Source of the DNA: DATAFF01 sp044870245
GTDB taxonomy: Bacteria; Pseudomonadota; Alphaproteobacteria; Rhizobiales; Aestuariivirgaceae
Assembly (NCBI GenBank): GCA_044870245.1
Contig: JBIOYR010000086.1
Location: 1-24,152, forward strand
DNA length: 24,152 bases
Reading direction: 5' to 3'
The notes beneath the pieces are model-generated. The model searched no databases and was not told the origin of the DNA. It worked only from the letters and a program-made list of their open reading frames with translations. The translations under genes and the position numbers were made by a program. This document shows positions 7,838 to 16,220 of the stretch, one piece after another (the stretch's first letter is position 1; every line of letters begins with the position of its first letter).

Positions 7838-10204
7838 TCAGACCCGCTCGACGAAGCTGTCGATCACCCGCTTCTCGCCCGCCTTCTCGAAATCGACGGT
7901 GAGCTTGTTGCCCTCGATCCGCGTGATCCGGCCATAGCCGAATTTCTGATGGAACACCCGCTCGCCTTCCGCGAAGCTCGCCCCCGCCGTCTCGCTGGCA
8001 ACAAGGTGCCCCTCGATGATCCTGGGCGCGCTCCGCATCGCCTCCCCGGCGGCGTAGCGCTTCTGCGCCCGCTGCCACCCCGGCGTCGCATAGCTGTTGG
8101 CGAAGGGCTTGAGATCATCGAACCGGCTGCCGCCAAAGGCATTGACGCCATAGGCGGCAAAGCTCGTCGAGCGCTCGACGACATCGACATGATCGCTCGG
8201 CAGCTCGTCGATGAAGCGCGACGGCAGCGCCGACTGCCAGAGATTATGCATGCGCCGGTTCTGCGCGAAGGAGATGATGGCGCGGTGCTTGGCCCGGGTG
8301 ATGCCGACATAGGCGAGGCGGCGCTCCTCCTCGAGCCCGGCGCGACCGCTCTCGTCGAGCGAGCGCTGGTGCGGGAACAGGCCCTCTTCCCAGCCAGGCA
8401 GGAACACAGTGCCGAATTCGAGCCCCTTGGCCGAATGGAGCGTCATGATGCTGACCTTCTCCTCGATGTCGCTCGAATCGGCATCCATCACCAGCGCCAC
8501 ATGCTCGAGAAAGCCGGTCATCGTCTCGAACTCGCTCATCGAGCGGATCAGCTCCTTGAGGTTTTCCAGCCTTCCCGGTGCCTCCGGCCCCTTGTCGTCG
8601 AGCCACATCTGCGTATAGCCCGATTCATCGAGCACGATCTCGGCAAGCTCCGTATGCGGCATGCCGTCGAGAAGCTGCCGCCAGCGGGCGAACGACATCA
8701 GGAGATCGTTGAGCGACTTGCGGGTCTTGGCCGGCAGCTCGTCGGTTTCGACGAGCTTGCGCGCCGCCCGATAGAGCGAGGTGCCGTCGCGCCCCGCCAC
8801 CTCATGCAGCCGCTTCACCGAGCTGTCGCCGATCGCGCGCTTCGGCACATTGACGATCCGCTCGAAGGAGAGGTCGTTGTCGGGCGACACCACGACCCGG
8901 AAATAAGCGAGCGCATCGCGGATTTCCTGGCGCTCGTAGAAGCGCGGTCCGCCGATCACCCGATAGGGCAGGCCGAGCATGATGAAGCGGTCCTCGAAGG
9001 CCCGCATCTGGAACGAGGCGCGCACCAGGATTGCCATGTCGTTCAGGCTTTCGCCGCGCCGCTGAAACTGCTCGATGTCCTCGCCGATCGCGCGCGCCTC
9101 CTCGTCGCCATCCCAATGACCTCTGAGCGTGATCAGATCGCCCTCGTCGACCTCGGTCCGGAGCGTCTTGCCGAGCCGGCTCTCGTTCTTGGCGATCAGC
9201 CCCGATGCGGCGCCGAGAATATGCGGCGTCGAGCGGTAGTTCTGCTCCAGCCGAATGATCTTGGCGCCGGGAAAATCCTTCTCGAAGCGCAGGATGTTGT
9301 CGACCTCGGCACCCCGCCAGCCATAGATCGACTGATCGTCATCGCCGACGCAGCAGATGTTGCGCCGCCCCTGGCCAAGCAGCCTGAGCCACAGATATTG
9401 CGCGACATTGGTGTCCTGATACTCGTCGACCAGCATGTATTTGAACCGGCGCTGATAGTCGGCGAGCACATCGGGATTGTCCTGGAACAGCCTCAGGCAT
9501 TCGAGCAGCAGGTCGCCGAAGTCGCAGGCATTGAGCAGCTTCAGCCGCTCCTGATAGGCCCGGTAGAGCTCGCCGCCCTTGCCGGCAAAACCATGGCCTT
9601 CGCCGGCCGGCACCTTGGCCGGCGGCAGCCCGCGGTTCTTCCAGCCGTCGATCAGCGAGGCGAGCTGGCGCGCCGGCCAGCGCTTCTCGTCGATATCGTT
9701 GGCCGAGAGGATCTGCTTGATGAGCCGGATCTGGTCGTCGGTGTCGAGAATGGTGAAATCCGACTTGAGGTCGACGAGCTCGGCATGGCGGCGGAGAATC
9801 TTGACCCCGATCGAGTGGAAGGTGCCGAGCCAGGTCATGCCCTCGACCACCCCTCCGATCAGAAGGCCGATCCGGTCCTTCATCTCGCGCGCCGCCTTGT
9901 TGGTGAAGGTGACGGCAAGAATCTGCCCCGGCCATGCCTTGCCGGTGGCGAGCAGATGGGCAAGCCGCGTAGTCAGCACCCGGGTCTTGCCGGTGCCGGC
10001 GCCGGCCAGCACCAGCAGCGGTCCTTCGGTCGTTTCGACGGCGGCCCGCTGCTCGGCATTCAGGCCCTTCATATAGGGGGGATCGGCCGGTGCCATGGCC
10101 CGGGCCGCCAGGCCGCCCCGGCGGGGCGTTATTCCGGCGTCCTCGTCTAATTCATTGAAATCGATGGGTCCGGTCACCGTGCCCCTGCGAATCGCGCTCA
10201 TCAT
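7838..10204 (-). CDS. uvrD: ATP-dependent DNA helicase UvrD/PcrA
   Basis: UvrD is a superfamily 1A 3'-5' helicase used in nucleotide excision and mismatch repair. The 788-residue protein contains the Q motif (GLNAEQRAAV, 47-56), Walker A AGAGTGKT (67-74), motif Ia TFTNKAA (99-105), Walker B DEYQDTN (260-266), motif III GDDDQSIYGWRGA (287-299), motif IV LEQNYRST and motif VI VGITRAKH. The C-terminal Tudor-like domain that contacts RNA polymerase in PcrA/UvrD is visible as GERVFHQKFGYGRI to the end. An acidic 45-residue N-terminal extension (FNELDEDAGI) is usual in alphaproteobacteria. The start at 10204 has no Shine-Dalgarno sequence; ATGATG follows a perfect TATAAT by 5 nt, so the message may be leaderless. 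It converges on the MFS gene. Confidence 0.96.
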   Translation of the reverse strand: MMSAIRRGTVTGPIDFNELDEDAGITPRRGGLAARAMAPADPPYMKGLNAEQRAAVETTEGPLLVLAGAGTGKTRVLTTRLAHLLATGKAWPGQILAVTFTNKAAREMKDRIGLLIGGVVEGMTWLGTFHSIGVKILRRHAELVDLKSDFTILDTDDQIRLIKQILSANDIDEKRWPARQLASLIDGWKNRGLPPAKVPAGEGHGFAGKGGELYRAYQERLKLLNACDFGDLLLECLRLFQDNPDVLADYQRRFKYMLVDEYQDTNVAQYLWLRLLGQGRRNICCVGDDDQSIYGWRGAEVDNILRFEKDFPGAKIIRLEQNYRSTPHILGAASGLIAKNESRLGKTLRTEVDEGDLITLRGHWDGDEEARAIGEDIEQFQRRGESLNDMAILVRASFQMRAFEDRFIMLGLPYRVIGGPRFYERQEIRDALAYFRVVVSPDNDLSFERIVNVPKRAIGDSSVKRLHEVAGRDGTSLYRAARKLVETDELPAKTRKSLNDLLMSFARWRQLLDGMPHTELAEIVLDESGYTQMWLDDKGPEAPGRLENLKELIRSMSEFETMTGFLEHVALVMDADSSDIEEKVSIMTLHSAKGLEFGTVFLPGWEEGLFPHQRSLDESGRAGLEEERRLAYVGITRAKHRAIISFAQNRRMHNLWQSALPSRFIDELPSDHVDVVERSTSFAAYGVNAFGGSRFDDLKPFANSYATPGWQRAQKRYAAGEAMRSAPRIIEGHLVASETAGASFAEGERVFHQKFGYGRITRIEGNKLTVDFEKAGEKRVIDSFVERV

Positions 10205-10209
10205 TTATG

Positions 10210-10215
10210 ATTATA
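10210..10215 (-). promoter_or_regulatory. TATAAT -10 element directly upstream of uvrD
   Basis: On the minus strand TATAAT (10215 to 10210) is followed by CATAA and then the tandem ATGATG of uvrD. Normal spacing would place the transcription start at or within the start codon. I see no good -35 hexamer 16-18 nt upstream (best is GAAAAG), so the promoter assignment rests on the -10 alone. Confidence 0.5.
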
Positions 10216-10319
10216 TAACAGCGGGGGCATGGCTTTTCGACCTCGTGGCCCAAGGAAAAGCGTGGTACCCGACCCCTGGCTTGGCTAGTGTTCGCAAGGG
10301 CCTAAATTGAAGGACCAGC

Positions 10320-11720
10320 ATGGCGATGGCGGCAGATTCCGCACGGCGGAACGGCCTTGACGAGGCTTTGGGCGAGATTTCCGCGCTGCTCGGCGCGCGG
10401 CTGTCCCGCGCCGCCGCGGTCCGCGAGCAGCATGGCAAGGATCTGACCTGGAACCCCGGGGCCCCACCGGACGCCGTGGCCTTCGTCGAATCGACCGCCG
10501 AGGTGCAGGAAATCGTCAGGATCTGCGCGCGCCACCGAACGCCGATCATCCCTTACGGCACCGGAACCTCGCTCGAAGGCCACATCACCGCCCCCCATGG
10601 CGGCGTCACGGTCGATCTCGGGGGCATGAACCGCATCCTCGAAGTCAATGCCGCCGACCTCGACTGCCGGGTCGAAGCCGGCGTTACCCGCAGCAAGCTC
10701 AATGCCCATCTGCGCGATCAGGGACTGTTCTTCCCCATCGATCCCGGAGCCGACGCCTCGCTTGGCGGCATGGCGGCGACCCGTGCCTCCGGCACCAATG
10801 CGGTGCGCTACGGCACCATGCGCGACAATGTGCTGAGCCTTACCGTGGTGACGGCGGACGGCCAATGCGTGCGCACCGCCCGGCGGGCGCGAAAATCCTC
10901 CGCCGGCTACGATCTGACCCGCCTCTTCGTCGGGTCGGAGGGCACTCTGGGCGTGATCACCGAGGTGGCATTGCGCCTTTACGGCATTCCCCAGGCGATC
11001 ATCGCCGGCGTTTGCCCGTTCCCCAGCGTCGAGGCAGCCTGCAACACCACCATCGAAACCATCCAGTTCGGCATACCCATCGCCCGCATCGAGCTCGTCG
11101 ACACCGAGCATGTCCGCGCCTTCAACGCCTATTCGAACCTCACGCTGGTTGAAGCGCCGACCCTGTTCGTCGAGTTCCACGGCACCGACGCCGCCGCCGC
11201 CGAGCAGGCGGCACTGTTTGAGGAGATTGCCCGCGACAAGGGCGGCGGCCCGTTCTCCTCTGCCCGCCGGGAGGAGGATCGCGCTCGCCTCTGGCAAGCG
11301 CGCCACGACGCCTTCTGGGCGGCAAAGGCGATGCGGCCCGGCAAGGAAGTCTTCGCCACCGATGTCAGCGTGCCCATCTCGCGGCTCGCCGAATGCGTCG
11401 TCGCGACGGAGGCCGACCTCGCCGCTTCCCGTCTCTATGGCCCGATCGTCGGCCATGTCGGCGATGGCAATTTCCACGTCGTCCTGTTCTGCGACCGCCA
11501 GGACCCGGACGAGGTGGCGCGGGTCGAGCGGTTCTACGAGCGGCTGATCATGCGGGCGATCGCCATGGATGGTACGTGCACCGGTGAGCATGGCGTGGGT
11601 CGGGGCAAGATGAAGTTCCTTGGCCACGAGCTTGGTGCCGGCCTCGATTTGATGCGTCGTGTCAAACAATCGCTCGATCCCGAGGAGATCATGAACCCAG
11701 GTAAGATCGTCGCTGCATGA
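10320..11720 (+). CDS. FAD-linked oxidase, D-lactate dehydrogenase (cytochrome) / GlcD-like
   Basis: This is a 466-residue flavoprotein of the VAO/PCMH FAD-binding fold that oxidises a D-2-hydroxy acid and passes electrons to the respiratory chain. The FAD domain shows PYGTGTSLEGH (78-88), DPGADASLGGMAAT (141-154) and GSEGTLGVITE (205-215). The substrate domain shows GHVGDGNFHV, GEHGVGRGK and the C-terminal NPGKIV. The pattern is closest to mitochondrial-type D-lactate dehydrogenase (LDHD), but GlcD and D-2-hydroxyglutarate dehydrogenase share these motifs, so the substrate is inferred. The ATG at 10320 follows GAAGGACC at good spacing; a second ATG lies 6 nt on. No GlcE/GlcF partners are present. 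The gene is divergent from uvrD with a 115-nt gap and is followed after 49 nt by the asmA-family gene on the same strand. Confidence 0.92.
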   Translation: MAMAADSARRNGLDEALGEISALLGARLSRAAAVREQHGKDLTWNPGAPPDAVAFVESTAEVQEIVRICARHRTPIIPYGTGTSLEGHITAPHGGVTVDLGGMNRILEVNAADLDCRVEAGVTRSKLNAHLRDQGLFFPIDPGADASLGGMAATRASGTNAVRYGTMRDNVLSLTVVTADGQCVRTARRARKSSAGYDLTRLFVGSEGTLGVITEVALRLYGIPQAIIAGVCPFPSVEAACNTTIETIQFGIPIARIELVDTEHVRAFNAYSNLTLVEAPTLFVEFHGTDAAAAEQAALFEEIARDKGGGPFSSARREEDRARLWQARHDAFWAAKAMRPGKEVFATDVSVPISRLAECVVATEADLAASRLYGPIVGHVGDGNFHVVLFCDRQDPDEVARVERFYERLIMRAIAMDGTCTGEHGVGRGKMKFLGHELGAGLDLMRRVKQSLDPEEIMNPGKIVAA

Positions 11721-11769
11721 CGCGTCAGGGACTCGAATATGATTGCAGGCTGCGGGCGGATCAGAGGCG

Positions 11770-14700
11770 ATGAGCCCATGGAAGTCGCCCCTCCTGCTGC
11801 TTGGCATTCTCGCGATAGTCGTTGCGGGAGCTGCCCTCCTTGCGCCGTTTTTCATCGATTGGAACGCCTATCGCCCGATCATTGAGTCCTATGGCCGCAA
11901 GCTCACCGGCCGCGAGGTCAGGATCGGCGGCCTGATCGATGCCCAGCTCTTCCCCTGGCCCAATCTGACGTTGCGAGACGTGCGTGTCGCCAATCCCGAA
12001 GGCGCGATCCATCCCGACCTGTTCGTTGCACCGGTCCTCACCATCGAGCTCGCCTTGCCGCCGCTTCTCTCCGGCCACCTCGAAATGACCGAGGTCAGGA
12101 TCGACCAGCCGACCATCGCCCTCGAGCGGCTCGCCGGCAGCAGCGGCACCTGGGACCTGAAGCCCGATCGGGCGCTGCTCGACGAGATCGGTCCCCGCCG
12201 CCTGTCCTTCCCGGCGATCCGCGTCGATGGCGGAACCGCCTATCTCGTCGACGGCGCCCGCGGTGGCATCGCCGAGGTCGCCATCGGCTCGATCAACGCC
12301 AGCGCCCCCGAGCTCCGGGGCCCGTGGAAGGTCGGCGGCACCGCCGCCTATCGGGGCCGCGAGCTGCAGCTCACCTTCACCTCGGGAGGGGCGCGCCCTG
12401 GCGAGCCGCGGCCGACCTTCCTCAGGGTCGCACCGGTCACCGGCGCCGGCTACTCCTACACTTTCGACGGAACCGCTCCGGGCACGCCGGACGGCACGAT
12501 GAAGGGCACGCTGAACATCGTCCCGGTCGATGCCCCCGATGGCGCCAAGGCCGATGCCTCGCTCGGCGTCCAGCCCTTCAGCCTCAAGGCGGATGTTGAG
12601 GCAGGCTTCAATCGCATCGCCCTGTCGAAGATCGAATTCAGTCCCGAAACCAGCGAGGACGCCGGCAATCTCATCACCGGCACGGCCGATATCGAGCTTG
12701 GCTCCCGCATCCTGGTCAATGCCGATCTCGAATCGCCGCGCATCGAGCTCGACCGCCTGGTCGATGCGGAGAGCCGCCGCGCCTTCCTGTCCAGGAAGGG
12801 ACTCGATGCCGTGTCGGCGCTGATCGAGACCTTGCCTGACCAGGTCCTCGTCAATCTCCATCTTGGAGTCGCGACCCTCATGGCCGGCGGCGAAACGCTG
12901 GAGGGCGCCGAGCTCTCGACCACGCTCTCGGCCAAGAGCCTCAAGGTCGACGCCCTGAAGCTGTCGATCCCGGGCCACACCAAGCTCTCCTTCACCGGCT
13001 CGCTTCTGCCGCAGCCTGCGGGCTCGGCGCTGTCCGGCGATCTTCACCTCGAATCGGCATCGCTCAGGGAGCTCGTCACCTGGCTGCTGCCGGAGCAGGC
13101 AAAATCAATCGAGGCGGTGTGGTCGGGGCTGCGCGGCCAGCTCGATCTTTCCGGCCGGCTCGATGCCACCGTTGACCGGCTCCGCTTCAGCGAGGCCGAG
13201 ATCACCCTCGACGGTGCCAAGGCCGATGGCAATCTCAGCCTGAGCTTTGCCGATTCCCCTTCGATCCTGTTGCGGCTAGCTGCCGACCGGATCGATCCGG
13301 GCCGCTATCTCAACACGACTGCAACCCCGATCGTGCGCGATTGGATCAAGGCTGTGCCGGAGCTTTTGAAATCGGCCGATGTGCAACTGACGCTCCAGGC
13401 CGACGAGCTGGTGGTCAACAGCATCGCCGCCAGGGACATCGCGGTCGACATCGCCGCCATCGACCGCGCGGTCGAGCTGCGCACCGTGGAGATCGGCGAG
13501 GTGGATGGTGCCCGGGTGACCGTGTCGGGACTGGTCAAGCTGCCGGAGGACGGTCTCGAGGGCTCGCTCGTCGGTGACATCACGGCGGCCGACCCGCGCG
13601 GTCTCATGCGCCTGATCGGCGTGCTGCCGCCGCCCGGCAGCAATCGTCCCGATCCGCCATGGGCGCGGCCCGACCGGCTGACCGTGACGCTGCGCGGCGA
13701 TGCCCGTGAGCGCGACGGCATCACCAATGGCGGCATCAGGCTCGAGGGCGGCTATGGCGGCACCGCGGGCGCGCTGTCGCTCAAATATTCCGGCGGCCTT
13801 CATGGCTGGCGCACCGGAATTTTCGATGCCGATATTTCCGGCACCAGCCCTGACAGTCGCTCCCTCGCCGCCCTGTTCGGCTTCACCCCGGTCGCCGGCG
13901 GCGGCGAGGCCGCCGGTTTCAAGCTCACCGGCAAGGGCTCTCTCGATGCCGGCATCGCCACCACCGCCGAGCTCGCGCTCTTCGGCAGCGAGCTGCGCTA
14001 TGCCGGCACCGTCGGCCTGCATGACAAGCTCACCGCCACCGGCCGCGCTGCCATACTGGCCGAGCATAATGACGGGCTCTACCGCGCCCTCGGCTTGCCC
14101 CTCCTCGACCAGGGCCCCGCCGGGCAGGTGCTGTCGGCCGAGGGCGAGATCAATGCCACGCCCGATCGCATCGAGGTGAACGCCGTCAACGGTGCCGCCG
14201 CCGGCGCAAGCTTCACCGGCAGCGGCGCTCTCGGGCTCGCCGGCGATCGCATCACGCTGAAGGCGGCGGGCAAGACCGGTCGACTCGGCCTTGCGCCTGT
14301 CCTGGCCTTGATCCTCCTCCCGCGCGACGGCGAGCCTCCCTCCTCCAGCAAGCCCTTCGGCCCGGCGCTCGCCGATGTCGTCGATCTCGATCTTGCTCTC
14401 GAAAGCGATATTCTGACCGCGGTCCCGGGTCTCGCCCTGAAGGCCGCCAGCTTCTCGACCAAGGGCACGAGCGATGGTCTCGATCTCAAGCTCGAGGGCG
14501 AGGCGCTGCCCGGACACCGCTCGAGCCTCGCTGCCGCCATCGCTCGCGACGGCAAGGGCTACCGTCTCAATGGCACGGTCGACCTCGACACCGAGCTCGC
14601 GACCCTCCTTCTCGCCCAGGACCGCCGGCCGGCCCTGCAGGGCGAGGCCAAGCTCGCCGCCAAATTCACGGCGTCCGGCTTGAGCATTGGCGGGCTCTTC

Positions 14701-15717
14701 GCCGCCATGAACGGCGAGGGCACCCTCTCCCTTCCGGCGGGCGTTCTGCGCGGCGTCGATCCGGTCGCCTTCGCCGGCGGCCTCGAGACGGCCAAGACGC
14801 CGGCCGAGATCGATCAGCTCGTCGAAGGCGTGCTGCGCGCCGGCGATCTTCGGTTCGCGGGCGGCAGCACCGGCATTGCCATGCATGGCGGCGTTGTCTC
14901 CAGCGAGCCGTTGAAGATCACCGGCGAGGAGGTCGAAGGTCGGCTCAAGCTGATATTCGACACCGCCGCTGGCGAGGGCGATGTCAGCGCCGTGCTGACC
15001 TTGCCCGAGCTGCCGGGCGCGCCTTCCTTCGAGATCGCTTGGGGCGGGCCGACCACGGCGTTGCAGGCGAGCTATGACGTGAGCAGCCTCAAATCCAACA
15101 TCTCGGTCGGGGCGCTGAGCAAGGGCATCGACAAGCTCGAGGAATTGCAGCGCGAGCAGGAACGCATCCTCGCCGAGGAGCAGGCCTTTGCCCGCGACCA
15201 GGCGATCAAGTTCACCGAGCGCTCGCTGCGCCGCCAGGCCCGCGATGCCGCGGCCGCCGAGGCGCGCCGCCAGGCCCGGCTCATCGCCGAAGCGGCGGCG
15301 CGTCGCCAGGTCGAGGAGCAGCGCCGCGCCATCGACGAGCGCCAGCAGCTGGAGGAGGCAGCGCGTCAGGCGAAGACACGCGCCGAGGCGGAGGCCGTGC
15401 GCAAGCTCGAGGAGCAGAAGCGCAAGCTCGAGGAGCAGCTCCGCAAGGCCGAGGAGCGGTTGCTGCGCGACGACGCTCAGGGCAAGGCGCGCCCGCCCGT
15501 CTCGACCCCGTCCTTCGGCCAGTCCGGCGATGCCTCGTCGATCGAGGCTGAGCCCCTGCCGCCGATCACCTCGACACTGGATCAACCCCAGCCGATCGTG
15601 CCGCCGTCCAATGAAGCCGAGACGCAAAAGTCCAAGGAGCGGACCATCCAGCGCGGACCGGTGTCGCAAGACCAGGCCTCGCCCTGGCCCGAGCAGAAAA
15701 ATGTCCGCGAGAAGTGA
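11770..15717 (+). CDS. AsmA family protein with C-terminal coiled coil
   Basis: AsmA-like proteins are inner-membrane-anchored, largely periplasmic proteins related to bridge-type lipid-transfer proteins, linked to outer-membrane assembly and phospholipid trafficking. The 1315-residue product has one N-terminal membrane anchor (about 7-28), then the AsmA signature (FIDWNAYRPIIESYGRKLTGREVRIGG, LFPWPNLTLRDVRVANPEG). A long beta-rich region and an AsmA C-terminal domain follow (LSIGGLFAAMNGEGTLSLPAGVLRG, around 970-990). After about residue 1115 the protein changes to a highly charged Arg/Glu/Ala coiled coil of roughly 120 residues, then a Pro/Ser/Gln-rich disordered tail ending ASPWPEQKNVREK. 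I start at ATG 11770, directly before the basic-hydrophobic anchor, although its AGAGG is close; an upstream TTG at 11743 is possible. The stop is followed 2 nt later by a four-unit heptamer repeat. Confidence 0.9.
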   Translation: MSPWKSPLLLLGILAIVVAGAALLAPFFIDWNAYRPIIESYGRKLTGREVRIGGLIDAQLFPWPNLTLRDVRVANPEGAIHPDLFVAPVLTIELALPPLLSGHLEMTEVRIDQPTIALERLAGSSGTWDLKPDRALLDEIGPRRLSFPAIRVDGGTAYLVDGARGGIAEVAIGSINASAPELRGPWKVGGTAAYRGRELQLTFTSGGARPGEPRPTFLRVAPVTGAGYSYTFDGTAPGTPDGTMKGTLNIVPVDAPDGAKADASLGVQPFSLKADVEAGFNRIALSKIEFSPETSEDAGNLITGTADIELGSRILVNADLESPRIELDRLVDAESRRAFLSRKGLDAVSALIETLPDQVLVNLHLGVATLMAGGETLEGAELSTTLSAKSLKVDALKLSIPGHTKLSFTGSLLPQPAGSALSGDLHLESASLRELVTWLLPEQAKSIEAVWSGLRGQLDLSGRLDATVDRLRFSEAEITLDGAKADGNLSLSFADSPSILLRLAADRIDPGRYLNTTATPIVRDWIKAVPELLKSADVQLTLQADELVVNSIAARDIAVDIAAIDRAVELRTVEIGEVDGARVTVSGLVKLPEDGLEGSLVGDITAADPRGLMRLIGVLPPPGSNRPDPPWARPDRLTVTLRGDARERDGITNGGIRLEGGYGGTAGALSLKYSGGLHGWRTGIFDADISGTSPDSRSLAALFGFTPVAGGGEAAGFKLTGKGSLDAGIATTAELALFGSELRYAGTVGLHDKLTATGRAAILAEHNDGLYRALGLPLLDQGPAGQVLSAEGEINATPDRIEVNAVNGAAAGASFTGSGALGLAGDRITLKAAGKTGRLGLAPVLALILLPRDGEPPSSSKPFGPALADVVDLDLALESDILTAVPGLALKAASFSTKGTSDGLDLKLEGEALPGHRSSLAAAIARDGKGYRLNGTVDLDTELATLLLAQDRRPALQGEAKLAAKFTASGLSIGGLFAAMNGEGTLSLPAGVLRGVDPVAFAGGLETAKTPAEIDQLVEGVLRAGDLRFAGGSTGIAMHGGVVSSEPLKITGEEVEGRLKLIFDTAAGEGDVSAVLTLPELPGAPSFEIAWGGPTTALQASYDVSSLKSNISVGALSKGIDKLEELQREQERILAEEQAFARDQAIKFTERSLRRQARDAAAAEARRQARLIAEAAARRQVEEQRRAIDERQQLEEAARQAKTRAEAEAVRKLEEQKRKLEEQLRKAEERLLRDDAQGKARPPVSTPSFGQSGDASSIEAEPLPPITSTLDQPQPIVPPSNEAETQKSKERTIQRGPVSQDQASPWPEQKNVREK

Positions 15718-15719
15718 AC

Positions 15720-15749
15720 GGCAGTAGGCAGTAGGCAGTTGGCTGTAGG
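15720..15749 (+). repeat. Four-unit GGCARTA heptamer array after asmA
   Basis: Directly after the asmA-family stop (15715-15717) the plus strand reads GGCAGTA, GGCAGTA, GGCAGTT, GGCTGTA, GG in exact 7-nt phase. Read in the direction of the preceding gene, TAG triplets fall in successive frames. The array fills almost the whole gap to the convergent RHH_4 stop at 15755. Confidence 0.9.
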
Positions 15750-15754
15750 AAAAG

Positions 15755-16000
15755 CTATCGCTCTCTTCTGAAACGTTCCAACAGCCAGACCCTCACCGCG
15801 CTCGACAGGTTGCGCTGTCCCCGCATTGCATCGATACCGGCAATCAGCCCGGCCAGGCTCGTCGACTTCTCCAGCGCCGCGCGTTGCAGGGCGTCCCAGA
15901 ACTCAGGCTCGAGCGATAGGCTGGTCCGATGGCCGGCAATCGACACCGAGCGCTTGATCGGTGCACCCGCAATTGGAGGGCGACGGCCGGTTCCTTTCAC
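15755..16000 (-). CDS. Ribbon-helix-helix (RHH_4) domain protein
   Basis: This 81-residue basic protein matches the alphaproteobacterial RHH_4 type: RSVSIAGHRTSLSLEPEFWDALQRAALEKSTSLAGLIAGID, then SSAVRVWLLERFRRER. In this fold the strand (SVSIAGHRTSLSLE) pairs in a dimer to contact DNA, followed by two helices. The start is a GTG at 16000 that overlaps the DUF4169 stop (GTGA), so it is translationally coupled. Family members are often called DNA-binding or anti-FecI-like without experimental support. It is the last gene of the PHP-fumC-DUF4169-RHH_4 operon. The N-terminal MKGTGRRPPIAGAPIKR is basic and probably flexible. Binding target unknown; autoregulation of the operon is a guess. Confidence 0.85.
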   Translation of the reverse strand: MKGTGRRPPIAGAPIKRSVSIAGHRTSLSLEPEFWDALQRAALEKSTSLAGLIAGIDAMRGQRNLSSAVRVWLLERFRRER

Positions 16001-16191
16001 GGCTCCTCGTCATGCACGGAATCGCGCCGGTGGCCGTCGAGATTGCGCTGCTCCTTTGCCTGCGTCACCGCGTTGCGCTCGCGCTCTGCTCTAGTCTTGC
16101 CGAAACGCTCCCGATTCTCTGCCGCCGCTTGTTCCTTTCGCGCGCGGGCCTTGCGCTTGCGATGCTGTCTGAGATTGACGATCTCGCCCAT
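15997..16191 (-). CDS. DUF4169 family small charged protein
   Basis: This 64-residue protein begins MGEIVNLRQHRKRKARARKE and ends NLDGHRRDSVHDEEP. The GEIVNLRQ start and LDGHRR block are the DUF4169 hallmarks. It is very rich in Arg, Lys, Glu and Ala and should form one long charged helix, possibly nucleic-acid binding; the function is unknown. It lies between fumC and the RHH_4 gene, the usual alphaproteobacterial arrangement. The ATG at 16191 is only 21 nt from the fumC stop, and that gap consists of GGCARTA repeat, so the only possible Shine-Dalgarno sequence (TAGG/AGGCAG) is supplied by the repeat. It overlaps the RHH_4 start by 4 nt. Confidence 0.85.
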   Translation of the reverse strand: MGEIVNLRQHRKRKARARKEQAAAENRERFGKTRAERERNAVTQAKEQRNLDGHRRDSVHDEEP

Positions 16192-16192
16192 C

Positions 16193-16220
16193 GACTGCCT
16201 ACTGCCAATTGCTTATTGCG
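16193..16220 (-). repeat. Four-unit GGCARTA heptamer array at the fumC stop
   Basis: On the minus strand CGCAATA, AGCAATT, GGCAGTA and GGCAGTC follow in 7-nt phase. The first unit supplies the last fumC codon CAA and the stop TAA (16213-16215). The last two units are the leader of the DUF4169 gene. Confidence 0.85.

Noticed and set aside
7793..10150. 785-codon open frame on the plus strand opposite uvrD
   Set aside because: It is exactly antisense to a helicase with all motifs intact; its translation is compositionally odd (Arg/Gly/Leu/Asp) and shows no domain. Long antisense frames are common in GC-rich codon usage.
13276..15669. 797-codon open frame on the minus strand opposite the asmA-family gene
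   Set aside because: Antisense shadow of a well-supported gene; low-complexity Gly/Ala/Arg composition and no recognisable domain or start site.
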